Positions 53,292 through 64,000 of a stretch of DNA of 64,000 bases are shown here, piece by piece. Within the stretch, counting starts at the first letter, position 1. Every line of letters begins with the position of its first letter. A model generated the notes under the pieces. The model did no database searches. It was not told the origin of the DNA and was given only the letters and a program-made list of their open reading frames with translations. Source of the DNA: Adiantum capillus-veneris (Eukaryota; Streptophyta; Polypodiopsida; Polypodiales; Pteridaceae); contig CM043952.1 of the NCBI GenBank assembly GCA_014529385.2, forward strand, positions 71,305,299 through 71,369,298, in the 5' to 3' direction. Made by a program: the position numbers and the translations under genes.

Positions 53292-54860
53292 AGCATAGTA
53301 TTCTTAACCATTCATCACCTACCATTTCCATGCAAGCTGCTTGCTTGCCATTTGTTGAATGGGAGAGTTTGAAATTAGACCTTCTTTCAACTGAAAGAAG
53401 GAGATTTCTTTTATGCCTCTTATACAATCATCAACATTGGCATAGAAAGTGTTTACCACTATGTAAAATTCATGAACCACTTCAAAATTGGACATGAAGT
53501 CCATATTTCAATATTCAAGGTATAGCATGTAAGTAGCAATGTGTAATGGTGTATGTGCTCTAATCCATCTAGCATGAAAGTACTTCAAGGGGACTTTACT
53601 TTTGCAACGAGAGAATGGAACCTGGCAATGTTTTTCCACCACCGACTGCTCTAATTTTCAAGACACTCCAAAATCCTTGTCCACCATTGCATTCATACTT
53701 TTCCAAGATTGGGTGCCCTCTACTCAAGATTGTCTATGGCATACATAATAGGCATCATTACACGATATGCATCCATGGACCATCACACTACTCCACCAAG
53801 TTTTTTTCGTAAACGCTGCACTTAAGACTTTGATTTTTTCTTTCACTGCTACGTTTTGCTCGCCTTCCCAATCATGAAATGCCATACATGTAAATGTAGC
53901 TATGACTACATCTTTGGTTTGAAGAAGAGACGCAAAAGTGTAGAAGTGAGTGAAAAATCTAGTCTCTGTAGGTAGTTTTAGTATTACTGACATGCGAGGT
54001 CAAAAAATTTATAATACTCTCTGTCTTTTTAGCATAGCATCAACAATAGAGGCAAACCACTTGGTATCGTCACTTTTATATCAATATTTTATCACAAGAT
54101 TCAAACCATGTGTATTGCACCTGGAAGGAAAAACATGCAGGTATCGCTTCAAACTTTTGCCGGCATTCTTGCAATTCTTTGCATCGTCCCTTACAATTTG
54201 GACTACATGTTTAGCACCCACTTCCTCTATCATAGAGGCAATTATATCAGCAATATAAACCCCAAACTTAATTGAACCATGTGAATCCACAACTCCAACA
54301 AATGTTTCACCTCCAAATGAAACAATCATTAAATTAATTAGTGGTTTTCTTTGTACATTGGACCAGTCGTCGTTGACTATGGTAAATATATAGAAAGGTC
54401 TATATTGCTAAGAACTACCCTTTGCACATGTTCTGCACTTGAACATAGAGTTTCTCCAATAGATCATTTCACATAGCATGGTACGTGGACAGTGAAAACC
54501 TTGATCCAAACTCACCAATTTTCTTCCAATGCTCATTGTCCACCATCATCATAGCACTGAAAAGTAAATCGCTTCAGCAATATCGAGTTGTTCATCATTG
54601 AGTAGACCATTATGTAAGCTTTCTTGCAATGAAGTTTGACTCATAGACACCTTTTCCACGTCAAAATGACGCTTTGATGATGATGAACTCGGTAGATTGC
54701 TTTCTGGCTACACATTGGGATTCAGAGTGCAAGTCAATGATGCCTCTAGAGTTTGTTGGTTGGAACCAATAAGTTCTAGCATTCTGAAGACGTTAGTAGT
54801 AGAAGTGTAATGTTTTTTTGATTCTTTCTTTTCAATTTATTTCTTCAATCGTTTTAATAC
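53292..54860 (-). pseudogene. hAT-family transposase (DUF659 part), degenerate
   Basis: Read right to left: DIAEAIYFSVL and FGSRFSLSTYHAM fragments (54600-54450); then NDDWSNVQRKPLINLMIVSF, then FVGVVDSHGSIKFG and EEVGAKHVVQIVRDDAKN, then CNTHGLNLVIKY (54400-54081), a clear DUF659 block; then LKLPTETRFFTHFYTFASLL (53993-53724) and IQQMASKQLAWKW / DEWLRILCS near 53290. Stops and shifts divide the segments. hAT transposases excise DNA elements using an RNase H-like fold. CACTA-2 inserted into its 3' side at 53291 and Gypsy-3 into its 5' side at 54860. Confidence 0.8.
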
Positions 54861-55999
54861 TGTCACAGGAACATAATACTAGAGATAGACAACAAAAGAT
54901 AGAGAAAGAGATCTTTGTATTGATAGAATTTTGATATAACAGAGGAGCAATAAAATATATGGGCGCACTCCATTGTACGGAGCTCGAACCTCCCGACCAC
55001 CCCTGAGCTTCAGTTAGCTTGCATGCAGCGTCTCACTCGCACACGCACACGCACTCGCAGAAGAGGAGATCTGTGAATGATCCCCAAACGCACCACTCGT
55101 CGTGCTTTTATCCTTCTTTTTCTCCAAAAGCCTGCGACTTCTCAAAATAGTCGCTTTTTAGGCATTCAGTCAACTCGATTTTCGCACCAAGTATACCTGT
55201 GAGAATAAGATAAGAACATGATCGCTAAGCGATCTGTGAAGGTTAGATTTTTATCATGACACTTTGCACAGATCCTGTTTCACACATTGATTTTTGCATC
55301 GCCTACAAAATAGCCAAAAGAACATACTCGTGCAACCAATTAAACATGATAATCAAAGTAAACAAACATAATTATGTACCTTCATAATCTCAATTGCAAT
55401 AGTCTACCATAAAGAAACAAATCCACTTCTTGGTTGATAGCAGGGAGAGCTGTATGATGTTGTATGTCTGTCTGTCCCTGTGTATACTACCCTACTGCTG
55501 CCTTCTGTTTGTTTTCATGAAAACTTTTACAAACGAACTTAGAACAGAGCAATCAAGGTATTCAAAACGACGGGAATAGGTTTGGTCTACAGGAATGCGC
55601 GGACAAAATTGCGAAAAACGTCTTTCTTTGGCTGAAAGCGCAATTTTTAGATCGCGACTCCTAAAACCTCTATTTTTGGATCTCCACTACTTTTTCAACT
55701 TATTTTAAGCCTACCCATGCATTTTAAGCTAAAACACATAAATATAAAACACTGATATTAATAAAAATCTCAAATTTACTGTTCATAGACAGACTATCTA
55801 TTATTCATTAATCTTTATCAAATACGTCTTTAGTGTATTATTTAAAAAATAATATATCTTCTCTCTTAATATCTCAAACTCATTCATATAAGCTCTATTT
55901 AATAGACTATTCAACGATCTTTCAAATCATGCTAAACGAAAGATATGCCCTACTACATTCTTTTCGACTTTAAGAACTTCAAAGATTAGTCCTATTACA
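54861..55999 (-). repeat. Gypsy-3 3' LTR
   Basis: The LTR (tgtcacagg...ctattaca) has a much shorter hexamer array than Gypsy-2 (cactcgcacacgcacacg near 55034). The adjacent ttctacccttatcc is the polypurine complement. Confidence 0.92.
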
Positions 56000-56106
56000 T
56001 TCTACCCTTATCCAAATTAACTATGTCCTCAGAGTTGGAAGGAGGGAAATTCTCTTTGCAAAACACTAAGATCAACCCATGATGCATTCTCTACAGGATA
56101 GTTCTG

Positions 56107-56947
56107 TCACTTAACCAAAACTTCCACAATGTCTCTATTTCTCATATGTTTAACACGCCTATCTAGCACTAAGTCTGGTTCTACAGTCAATGTTCCGTCA
56201 TCTTTCAACTTGGAGTTATCTTGTAAAACATGATGCACATTAGGAATATACTTTTTCAATAAACTCACATGAAATACAGGATTCACTTTAACATGAGAAG
56301 GCAATTCCAATTTCGTAAGCTAATGAACCAATGCGCTTCAAAATTTTAAATGGCCCAGCAAATCGTGGAGACAATCTCTTATCCTTTCCAAGAATCAAAT
56401 GACACTTCTCGGGAATAACCTTTAAGAAAACCATATCACCAGTTTCATACTCCACAACCCGATGTTTCTTGTCATAATACAATTTATGTCTCTTTTGAGC
56501 TTCTCTAATATTCCCCCTGATTTTGGCCAACTCGTTATCCATTTTCTCAAGCATCTCACGTGATAGTTTTACCTTATTCCTCGAGTTAAGGAAATTAATA
56601 GGTGTGGGACAGCTGTAGCCATACATTGCCTCAAACGGAGTCATCCTAATAGATGAATGATATGAACTGTTATATGCAAATTCAACCAAAGGCAGATATT
56701 CATTCCAATTAGATTGGTTTTCATTGACATACATTCGTAAAATATCTTCTAAAATACTATTCGCTCTCTCCCTTTCCCCATCTGTTTGAGGATGAAAAGC
56801 AGTAGACATGCGTAACTGGGTGCCTATAAAGTTAAAAGTCGCTCTCCAGAAATGAGAAGTGAACTTAGAATCTCTGTTAGACACTATGCTCTTGGACATG
56901 CCATGCAAACAAAATATCTCTTTCACAAACAAGCGTATAATGGTCAA
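56107..56947 (-). pseudogene. Gypsy-3 integrase C-terminal part and chromodomain
   Basis: It reads MTIIRLFVKEIFCLHGMSKS, SIVSNRDSKFTSHFW (second catalytic Asp changed to Asn; Gypsy-2 has SDRDSK), FHPQTDGERERANSILEDIL and FAGPFKILKRIGSLAYEI. A frameshift near 56300 leads to VKVNPVFHVSLLKKYIPNVH and LDRRVKHMRNRDIVEVLVK. Confidence 0.88.
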
Positions 56948-57677
56948 TGCGCGCAGTATCAGTTATTTTTACAGGAAAGAAGTGAGCTTGTTTTGTGAGT
57001 CTATCTACCACCACAAAGATCGAATCATACCCTCCACGAGTAGTAGGAAGTCTAATGATAAAGTCCATGGATATAGACTCCCACTTCTGTAAAGGAATGT
57101 CTAAGGGTTGAAGGTCACCAGGCATCCTCTTATGTTCAATCTTAACTTGTTGACTTTGAAAGCATTCACGCACATAATTGTTAACATCCAATTTCATATG
57201 CGGCCAAAAGAATGAACTTTTAATCTTTTCATATGTCTTATTCAATCCAGGATTACCAAAAAAAGGTGAATTATGACACTCATGCAAAATTTGACTCTTA
57301 AAAGCAGAATTTACAGGAATACACAAGCGGTCATAATAATACAGATTTTCCTTATACAAGTGATATATTTTCTGATACATCTCACCAATATTTTCACGCA
57401 AGAATTTCAAAATAGGCATATAAAAGGAATCATTTTTAACTTCAGCATGTATCTCATCAATCAAATTAGACCGCACAACCGTCAACAAATTACACATGGG
57501 CCTACGACTCAATGCATCTGCAACTTTATTTTCTTTTCCACACAAATACTTCAAATCAAAGTCATACTCAGCCATCAATTCAATCCATCTTCTTTGTCTG
57601 TTATTTAACAATGGCTGAGTGAAAATATACTTCAAGCTTTGACGATCAGTACGCAATTCAAATTTTACGCCAAGCAA
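56877..57677 (-). pseudogene. Gypsy-3 RNase H end and integrase N-terminal part
   Basis: It continues from the RT block: [35 protein letters not shown], then HECHNSPFFGNPGLNKTYEK (HHCC finger) and MDFIIRLPTTRGGYDSIFVV with VVDRLTKQAHFFPV (first catalytic Asp kept). It shifts frame at about 56940. Confidence 0.88.
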
Positions 57678-57686
57678 AAGATGACG

Positions 57687-58818
57687 TCAATGCTTCAATA
57701 CATGAACAACAGCAAGCAATTCTAGATCATATGTTGCATAGTTCAATTCATGTCGTCTTAATTTCCTATATTCATATGCAACCACTCTTCCTTCTTGTGT
57801 CAAAATACAACCTAATTGTTCACCACTAGTGTCACAGGACACGACAAATGGTTTACCCATCTCAGGAACCTTTAAAACACAATTTTCTGCTATTTTAGCC
57901 TTCAAGGTCTCAAAAGCAGTCTCATAGCTAGAAGTCCACACAAAACCCTTGTCTTTCTTGGTCAATTTGGTCAAAGGACTTGCTATCTTAGAGAAATATT
58001 TAATGTGTGCTCGATCTCTCATATTGTGCTAGACCCATAAAGCTTCTCAAATCCCTTAATGACTTAGGTGTTGGCCACTCCACAATAGTCTTAACTTTGT
58101 CAAGATCAATGTAAATCCCCTCTTTAGAAATCACTCTTCCCAAATACACAATCTGATCCTTTGCAAAAGAACATTTACTTGCTTTGGCATACAATTTATG
58201 TTCACGCAAAACCTCAAATGTTTTCTTTAAATGCAATGCATGATCTTCTTCATTCTTAGAATACACAAAAATATCATCCAAGAATACCACAATGAAGTCA
58301 GCAAGATACGGGTGAAAAATATTATTCATTAAGCACATGAAAGTTGCTGGTGCATTAGTCAAACCAAAAGCAAGAACTCTAAATTCATAATGCCCATAAC
58401 GCGTACGAAAAGCAGTCTTTGGAATATCCTCGGTCTTAATGCGGATTTGATGGTAGCCAGAATGAAGGTCGACCTTTGAAAATATTGTGGCACCACTCAA
58501 ATGGCTAAGAAATTCATCTATGTGAGGAAGAGGATATTTGTTCTTAATGGTCTATTTGTTTAATCCCCTGTAGTCAATGCATAACCTATATGTACCATCC
58601 TTTTTCTTTTGGAATAACACAGGACTACCCCAAGGAGATACACTAGGTTTAATGAAACCCTTTTTCAAAAGATCATCAAGTTGTATCTTGAGCTCTTTAA
58701 GCTCATCAATGTTGAACCTGTATGGAGCCCTTGAATAAGGTGTTGCTCCTGGATATAGATCTATGGCGTGGTCTACCGCTCTAGGCGAATGTATACCAGG
58801 AAGATCGTCCTGAAACAC
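57687..58818 (-). pseudogene. Gypsy-3 reverse transcriptase
   Basis: Blocks are: [21 protein letters not shown] (58552 end, then a stop), [33 protein letters not shown] and [20 protein letters not shown], with the catalytic Asp pair intact, then [15 protein letters not shown] frameshift near 58010 precedes [18 protein letters not shown] and [19 protein letters not shown]. It is better preserved than Gypsy-2 at the active site. Confidence 0.9.
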
Positions 58819-59960
58819 ATCCTTAAATTCATGTCACAGATCTTCTACGAATTCTGGATTTGCCTCTTTCTCTTTATCCCCAGATTCTTCTTTAATCTCA
58901 TTAGCAAACACAAGAAACATCTCACACTCTTATCTAAGTCACCTTATCAATTCCATGGCCAAAACTAGATTTAGAATCTCTTTCTTTCCCCGAAGAGTGT
59001 GACTTATCATCATCAAATGATTAAAGATATATTTTTCTTTCTTAAAAAACAATCAAAACATGATTTTCAATCATCTAATTGATACCAATGATAACATCAT
59101 GCATATCAATGTTTATGATATAGAAATCATCTTTATGCTTCCGACTCTTTAAAGAAAAAAAAATAAAAATTCTACTAACTCTTTCGTGAAACTATTATTG
59201 CCACTAGTTAAGTCCACAAGTCTTTTAACTTCTCGATTTAATTTAAAGTTTAATTTCTTAATCAATTTAGATGATAAGAAGCAATGAATACTATCCAAAT
59301 CAATTAAGAAATTCAAATTTAAATCTCAACTTCTACGCATAAATTCGATCTCACAGAAGCTTTCAAAGGACATATCAAAGACATAAAACATCACAAAGAA
59401 GGGGTAGATGACTTACCTTTATCGTACGCATCGCCAAAAAGCTCCAATTGAGCCATCTTGGTACGTATTGTCTTATCGGTCACCTTGCTCGAGCATTCGA
59501 AAGTGTAGTGATCGTATTCTCGATATTGAAAGTATAATTCAAATCTTTGAGTTCTTCAATCCACGCTTCTAAATCTTCGCATATCTTTCTTATGCCATCA
59601 AACTCTTTAAGCTTAGTCTTCGTTAAGAATGATTTGGTTGTCGCTTCTCCCATATCGTCATCGTCTTCTTTTTCACGTTGACGACCTCTACGTCCACCAC
59701 CACTGTTCCCACCATCACCACTATCACCACCGCCAAGTGCCCCAGTGTTACCACGATGATTATTGTTTCCTGGTGGAGTAGCATGGTTTTCGCCTACATG
59801 TTTGCCATGAAGGTCCACATAGATATTAGGCTCTCGTGCTCCTTTGCCCCGCAGAGCCTCAGTACGCTCCCAATTTGTAATTTCTAGATCTTCTCGTAGT
59901 CACTGAATCAGGTCTTCTTGCTCCTTTATCTTCTTCTTGTATCCGTCCATATCCAGAATC
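58819..59960 (-). pseudogene. Gypsy-3 gag remnant and protease remnant
   Basis: It starts MDGYKKKIKEQEDLIQ at about 59950, with DLHGKHVGENHATPPGNNNH and a Gly-rich segment (59818 on), DDMGEATTKSFLTKTKLKEF and EAWIEELKDLNYTFNIEN. The capsid core and knuckle are missing, with the same jump to tttggcgatgcgtacgata-aaggtaagtc as Gypsy-2. Protease-like sequence at 59340-59150 is broken. Confidence 0.75.
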
Positions 59961-59968
59961 AACCGCTT

Positions 59969-59980
59969 GCTCTGATACCA
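59969..59980 (-). other. Gypsy-3 primer binding site
   Basis: The plus strand reads gctctgatacca, complementary to the initiator tRNA-Met type site, two bases from the 5' LTR. Confidence 0.9.
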
Positions 59981-59982
59981 AT

Positions 59983-61132
59983 TATCACAGGAACAGAATA
60001 ATAGACATAGACAGCAAAAGATAGAGAAAGAGATCTTGTATTGATAGAATTCTGATACAATAGAGGAGCAATAAAATATATGGGCGCACTCCATTGTACG
60101 GAGCTCGAACCTCCCAACCACCCCCGAGCTTCAGCTCGCTTGCATGCAGCGTCTCACTCGCACTCGCACTCGCACTCCCACTCACACTCGCAGAAGAGGA
60201 GATCTGTGAATGATCCCCAAACGCACCACTCGTCGTGCTTTTATCCTTCTTTTCCTCCAAAAGCCTGCGACTTCTCAAAATAGTTGCTTTTTAGACGTTC
60301 AGTCAACTCGATTTTCGCACCAAGTATACCTACGAGAATAAGATAAGAACGTGATTGCTAAGCGATCCATGAAGGTTAGATTTTTATCATGACACTTTGT
60401 ACAGATCCTGTTTGACACATTGATTTTTACATCGCCTACAAAATAGTCAAAAGAACATAATCGTGCAACCAATTCAACACGATAATCAAAGTAAACAAAC
60501 ATAATTTTGTACCTTCATAATCTCAATTGCAATAGTCTACCATGAACAAACAAATCCACTTCTTGGTTGATAGCAGGGAGAGCTGTATGATGTTGTATGT
60601 CTGCCTGTCCCTGTGTATACTATCCTACTGCTGCCTTCTGTTTGTTTTTATTATAGCTTTTACAAACGAACTCAGAACAGAGCAATCCAGGTACTCAAAA
60701 CGACAGGAATAGGTTTGGTCTACAAGGTTTCGCGAACCGAATTGCAAAAAACATCTTTCTTTGACCGAAAACACAATTTTTAGGTCGCGACTCCTAAAAC
60801 CTCTATTTTTGGATCTCCGCTACTTTTTCAACTTATTTTAAGCCTACCCATGCATTTTAAGCTAAAACACATAAATATAAAACACTGATATTAATAAAAA
60901 TCTCAAATTTACTGTTCATAGACAGACTATCTATTATTCATTAATCTTTATCAAATACGTCTTTAGTGTATTATTTAAAAAAGAATATATCTTCTCTCTT
61001 AATATCTCAAACTCATTCATATAAGCTCTATTTAATAGACTATTCAACGATCTTTCAAATCATGCTGAACGAAAGATATGCCCTACTACATTCTTTTCGA
61101 CTTTAAGAACTTCAAAGATTAGTACTATTACA
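59983..61132 (-). repeat. Gypsy-3 5' LTR
   Basis: The LTR reads tatcacagg...ctattaca. The expected first TG has become TA. The hexamer array at about 60155-60195 has five or six cactcg units. Confidence 0.92.
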
Positions 61133-61250
61133 AACAGTGCAACTGCATTGGGGTGGCTACATGTGCGACCCTATCTATTTGTTACACCTAGAAACTATTC
61201 TGTTAGTCGAGGTGCCCCACCAAATTTTGTTATATAGCATAAGTTATAAT
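61133..61250 (-). pseudogene. hAT transposase BED zinc-finger remnant
   Basis: On the minus strand the peptide FGGAPRLTE*FLGVTNR*GRTCSHPNAVAL aligns by pattern with the hAT BED finger (f.GG..Rlk.HL.g..g.v..C...P..v), with stops. It lies exactly where the N-terminal end of the 53292-54860 gene should be once Gypsy-3 is removed. Confidence 0.5.
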
Positions 61251-61817
61251 GGGAATGGGATTGTGCTAGCTAGGGTGGATGAAATATAAACATCATGCAC
61301 GCTAGATTATAATGGGAATGGGATTGTGCTAGCTAGGGTGGATGAAATATAAACATCATGCACACAAGTAAGTGTGTGTTCGCTAGATTATCACTCAAGC
61401 AAATTAGGTTCCAATATCAATTAACTTGGACTCATAAACACGATCTTGAGTATTTGCTAGGCCATCACAAGCTCACCATAAACAAGGGAGATGTGATGCA
61501 AAATAGACTTGTGTTTATTCCTTCATGAAATGAGCTTTAAGTAGCTCTACAACTTTTCACCACTGCTTGTGGGATAATTCCACTCTTCTCTCCTTGACTC
61601 ACACTTTAGGAAAAATATCAAACTTTAAAATCATCCCCTTGAGGTTTGGACTACGAAGAAACTGAAGAAAATTTGACATCTCTCGCACACTCCCATTTAG
61701 GAGCAAAAAGAACATCTCCAATCTAGGAGACCATCCCCAAAATAGGAGACAAATGATTTCTAATCCAAGAGACACTCATCACCTCCCCTCAAACGGATGT
61801 ATAAAAATGAGACCAAG

Positions 61818-62249
61818 CTATTCCAGGATATCTCCAAACAAATACACCTGAAGAGGAAAGGAAAAACATAAAAGGTAGAGAACCTCGTCGTAGACTAGAA
61901 GGCTACTGCCGCCTTCTTCTTCATCTTCACCTTTGTCTTCTTCAGCCAAATAAAATTTGGACCTTGGATTTGTGTTGGTGCTACCTCTATCTCTTTTGAA
62001 CCACTTGAAAGGAAGGTGACCCTTCTTCTTGCAAATGGTGCAAGTCTTCGATGCTAGACATTTTTTTGCTATGTGCCCTTCTTTGCCACACTTGAAACAA
62101 GTTTTGTTACTACAGCTAGCTGCAAAATCTCCTCCCCTTGAAGTAGCATTCCTCCCTTGCTTCCTTTCCTCGGACATAAAAAAGTTGATGACATCTTGAA
62201 AATCTGGTGTTGGATCCTTCTCCTTAAACCAAGGAATGAGGGTGTGCAA
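61818..62249 (-). pseudogene. Copia-type gag C-terminal fragment with two CCHC knuckles
   Basis: The 143-residue frame has LIPWFKEKDPTPDFQDVINFFMSEERKQ followed by CFKCGKEGHIAKKC and CTICKKKGHLPFKW. The second knuckle has lost its last Cys to Trp. It ends in an acidic tail. The N-terminal gag and all of pol are missing, so it is a relic. Confidence 0.72.
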
Positions 62250-62803
62250 AAGTAAAGATTAATCTAACTTTAGATTATGAAAATGAAGGGTGATTTGAGC
62301 ACAGAGAGTCTTGACGGGAAGCTCTTGAGACGGGCTATTCTCTCACATGCGTGATGAAGTGGGATGGTGCCCCACTTCTGAGTAATTTATGCACAAAGAA
62401 GGATGTAAAAAAATGAGAAGATCAATGTCAAACACACCTAGTGGTGAAGCCTAATGTTAATTAGCCTCATAATTAGCTAGGAGAGTAGTGGCCCAAGGTG
62501 ATTAAGACCAAGGACATGCTCACACTAACTTACTGTTGCTAATTACTCATAAGGTATACAATGGGGAGAGAAGAAGAGAAAGAACCCAGGATCCTAATGA
62601 TAATTAGGAGATACTAATAAAAAGCTAATACAAATGCATAGCAATGAGCCTAGCTAGCTCACCATGGCTTTGATACCAATTGATGGGAATGGAATGTGCT
62701 CTCTAGGGTGGATGAAAGATAGACATCATGCACAAAAGTGAGTGTGTAATGGGTAGATTATCACTCAAGCGAATTAGGTTCCAAGATCAATTAACTTGGA
62801 AAG

Positions 62804-62905
62804 TGTGTAGAATCTACACACTGAGTGTATATATACAGTGTGGACTCCCAGCTATATAGAGCATAGGGTTTGGTATATATAGATCCAACAATAAACACAA
62901 TCTGC
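62804..62905. repeat. About 100-bp insertion in the right repeat of the small element
   Basis: After aattaacttgga the right repeat carries agtgtgtagaatctacacactgagtg and a TA-rich stretch up to gatccaacaataaacac, which the left repeat lacks. It contains an inverted pair, gtgtgtagaatctacacac, at its start. It may be a short MITE-like insertion. Confidence 0.5.
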
Positions 62906-63061
62906 TAGGCCATCACAAGCCCACCATAAACAAAGGAGATGTAATGAAAAATAAAATTGTGTTTATTCATTTATGAAATGAGCTTTAAGTAGCTCTACAG
63001 CTTTGCACCACTACATGCAGGATAATTCCACTCTTCTCTCCTTGACTCACACTTTCTACAA

Positions 63062-64000
63062 AGCTCACTCTTTAGAGTTTACACTCCCAACCTATGAATC
63101 AATCACCAATGTTACTTTGGATGCATAGTCAAATATATAGACCTACTTCAATTTTCATCGATAGTTTTCATCTTCTCTAAAAGATGCTCAGATATTAACC
63201 TTTGTAGATGTAAAAATATCAATTTTAATTAAACCTCATGCATCATAGAATGATAATTGCAAGTAATCTTTAAGCAATATAGATGTTGTTTTCAAATTAA
63301 GATACATGAAATTGATAGCATATATACAATGCACATTGCACACCCAATGAAAGATTGATAAAAATGTGCCTAATGATCCGATAGTGATGGCATAGCCCAT
63401 TAGACTTCGAGTTTGCCCGAGGATAAGCTTATTATCTGGCGGGGCCCGTCGGGTAAACCCTAAAGCTCGAAGGGTTCATAGGCAAAGCAGGTTTAAGCCG
63501 GTCATTGCAAAGGTTGTGTGAATATAGATGTGATCACGCATTTGTAAACACGTTCATCTAAACTAGCCATAAATCCAAACCTTGAATTCTGAGGTGAGCT
63601 TGGTGTAGGGCATTTCGAACCCTAAAATAATCTTGAACAAACCTTAAACTAAGTCATCGGCAAACCCTAAATCTGGTTACTCTAAACCTTAAGCAATCAT
63701 GTCGAGTTAAACCTAAATCGATCTTATGAAAACCGGCTTAAGGTGACCCTACAAAAGTCCACACGAAGCCAACCCTATGCAAACCGGGAGGCGACTCTTA
63801 AAAAGGTGGCACTAAACTAAAAAGTCTACGCCTTTATTTGCGGAGGATTAAGCTGGGCAATATAGTGTAGTTTTCCAAGGGTAGTAAAATCTGGCAAAAT
63901 GTCCAAACTCCTCGATTAGGTTACTTGTGGCGGCTCTCTAATCACTGACTAGTTTGGCGTGCAAATTATAGCACGCAATAGTATGTGCAAAGCTTCAAAA
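63062..64000. other. Right end of window, no gene seen
   Basis: This AT-rich sequence (63060-63360) passes into a mixed region with phrases such as gcccgtcgggtaaaccc and aaaccgggaggcgactctt. The latter resembles retrotransposon LTR or leader sequence, but no open frame or paired repeat is present in the window. Confidence 0.5.

Larger units (their letters stand above)
54861..61132 (-). mobile_element. Gypsy-3: relative of Gypsy-2, older copy on the opposite strand
   Basis: LTRs 54861-55999 and 59983-61132 are homologous to the Gypsy-2 LTRs but diverged from each other. The primer site, gag remnant, RT, RNase H, integrase and chromodomain read on the minus strand. The flanks aatac and aacag do not match well, so the target duplication has decayed or one end was rearranged. 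Removing the element rejoins the two halves of the hAT gene. Confidence 0.92.
61251..63061 (-). mobile_element. Small internally deleted copia-like LTR element
   Basis: Direct repeats begin gggaatggga..gtgctagctagggtggatgaaa at 61314 and gggaatgga..gtgctctctagggtggatgaaa at 62685. Both run through tcactcaagc(a/g)aattaggttcc and gaaatgagctttaagtagctc to ccttgactcacacttt. The right copy is preceded by gctttgataccaat, a tRNA-Met-like primer site on the minus strand. Only a gag fragment lies between. The first 63 bp of the left repeat are tandemly duplicated (61251 and 61314). The exact ends are uncertain. Confidence 0.7.

Noticed and set aside
63062-64000. Possible LTR of another element at the right edge
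   Set aside because: The phrase style is LTR-like, but there is no partner repeat, TSD, PBS or PPT inside the window.

Overview
The window is plant nuclear DNA, almost certainly from an angiosperm. It contains En/Spm-type CACTA transposons with TNP2 and TnpA-like genes, Tnt1-like copia elements and chromodomain gypsy elements primed by initiator tRNA-Met. It also has GT-AG introns, long CT/GA/GT microsatellites, a hAT relic and a captured plant metal-binding (HMA) gene fragment. No rRNA, tRNA, CRISPR or prokaryotic feature was seen. The sequence does not name the species.

Layout. 1-5531: a non-retroviral block with three unusual genes: a partial unknown gene running off the left edge (minus), a multi-exon gene (plus, 1386-3629) joining a histone H3-like fold to an Ulp1/C48-like protease region and a lysine/SP-rich tail, and an unknown three-exon gene (minus, 3862-4993). 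5532-19225: a gypsy element (minus, Gypsy-1) split by a complete copia (Copia-1, 12416-17908, TSD aaaag). 19363-34463: a CACTA element (CACTA-1, TSD gat) whose TNP2 gene is split by a pol-less, gag-only LTR element (25034-31405, TSD atgt). 34709-40031: a second copia (Copia-2) rearranged by a local inversion. 40379-53288: a second CACTA (CACTA-2, TSD gag) whose TnpA-like gene is split by a young gypsy (Gypsy-2, 41405-47608, TSD ccact); it also carries a captured HMA-domain fragment. 53292-61250: a decayed hAT (BED/DUF659) transposase gene (minus) split by Gypsy-3 (54861-61132), a relative of Gypsy-2. 61251-63061: a small retroelement with a gag remnant. 63062-64000: no gene recognised.

How the parts relate. 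Most of the window is a stack of nested insertions whose order can be read from target-site duplications: the hAT is older than CACTA-2, which is older than Gypsy-2; CACTA-1 is older than the gag-only element; Gypsy-1 is older than Copia-1. Almost every transposon ORF is disabled by stops, frameshifts or deletions, and several stops are Gln codons changed to TAA or TAG. CACTA-1 and CACTA-2 each keep recognisable TNP2 (catalytic) and TnpA-like (DNA-binding) genes, but neither pair is intact.

The observation most worth pursuing is the gene at 1386-3629. It begins with MARTKQT, continues into an H3/CENH3-like histone fold with a lengthened loop 1, and then shows C48-protease catalytic landmarks at the exact Ulp1 spacing, with Asn in place of the catalytic Asp, followed by an H1-like SPxK tail. 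I do not know of a described protein with this architecture.
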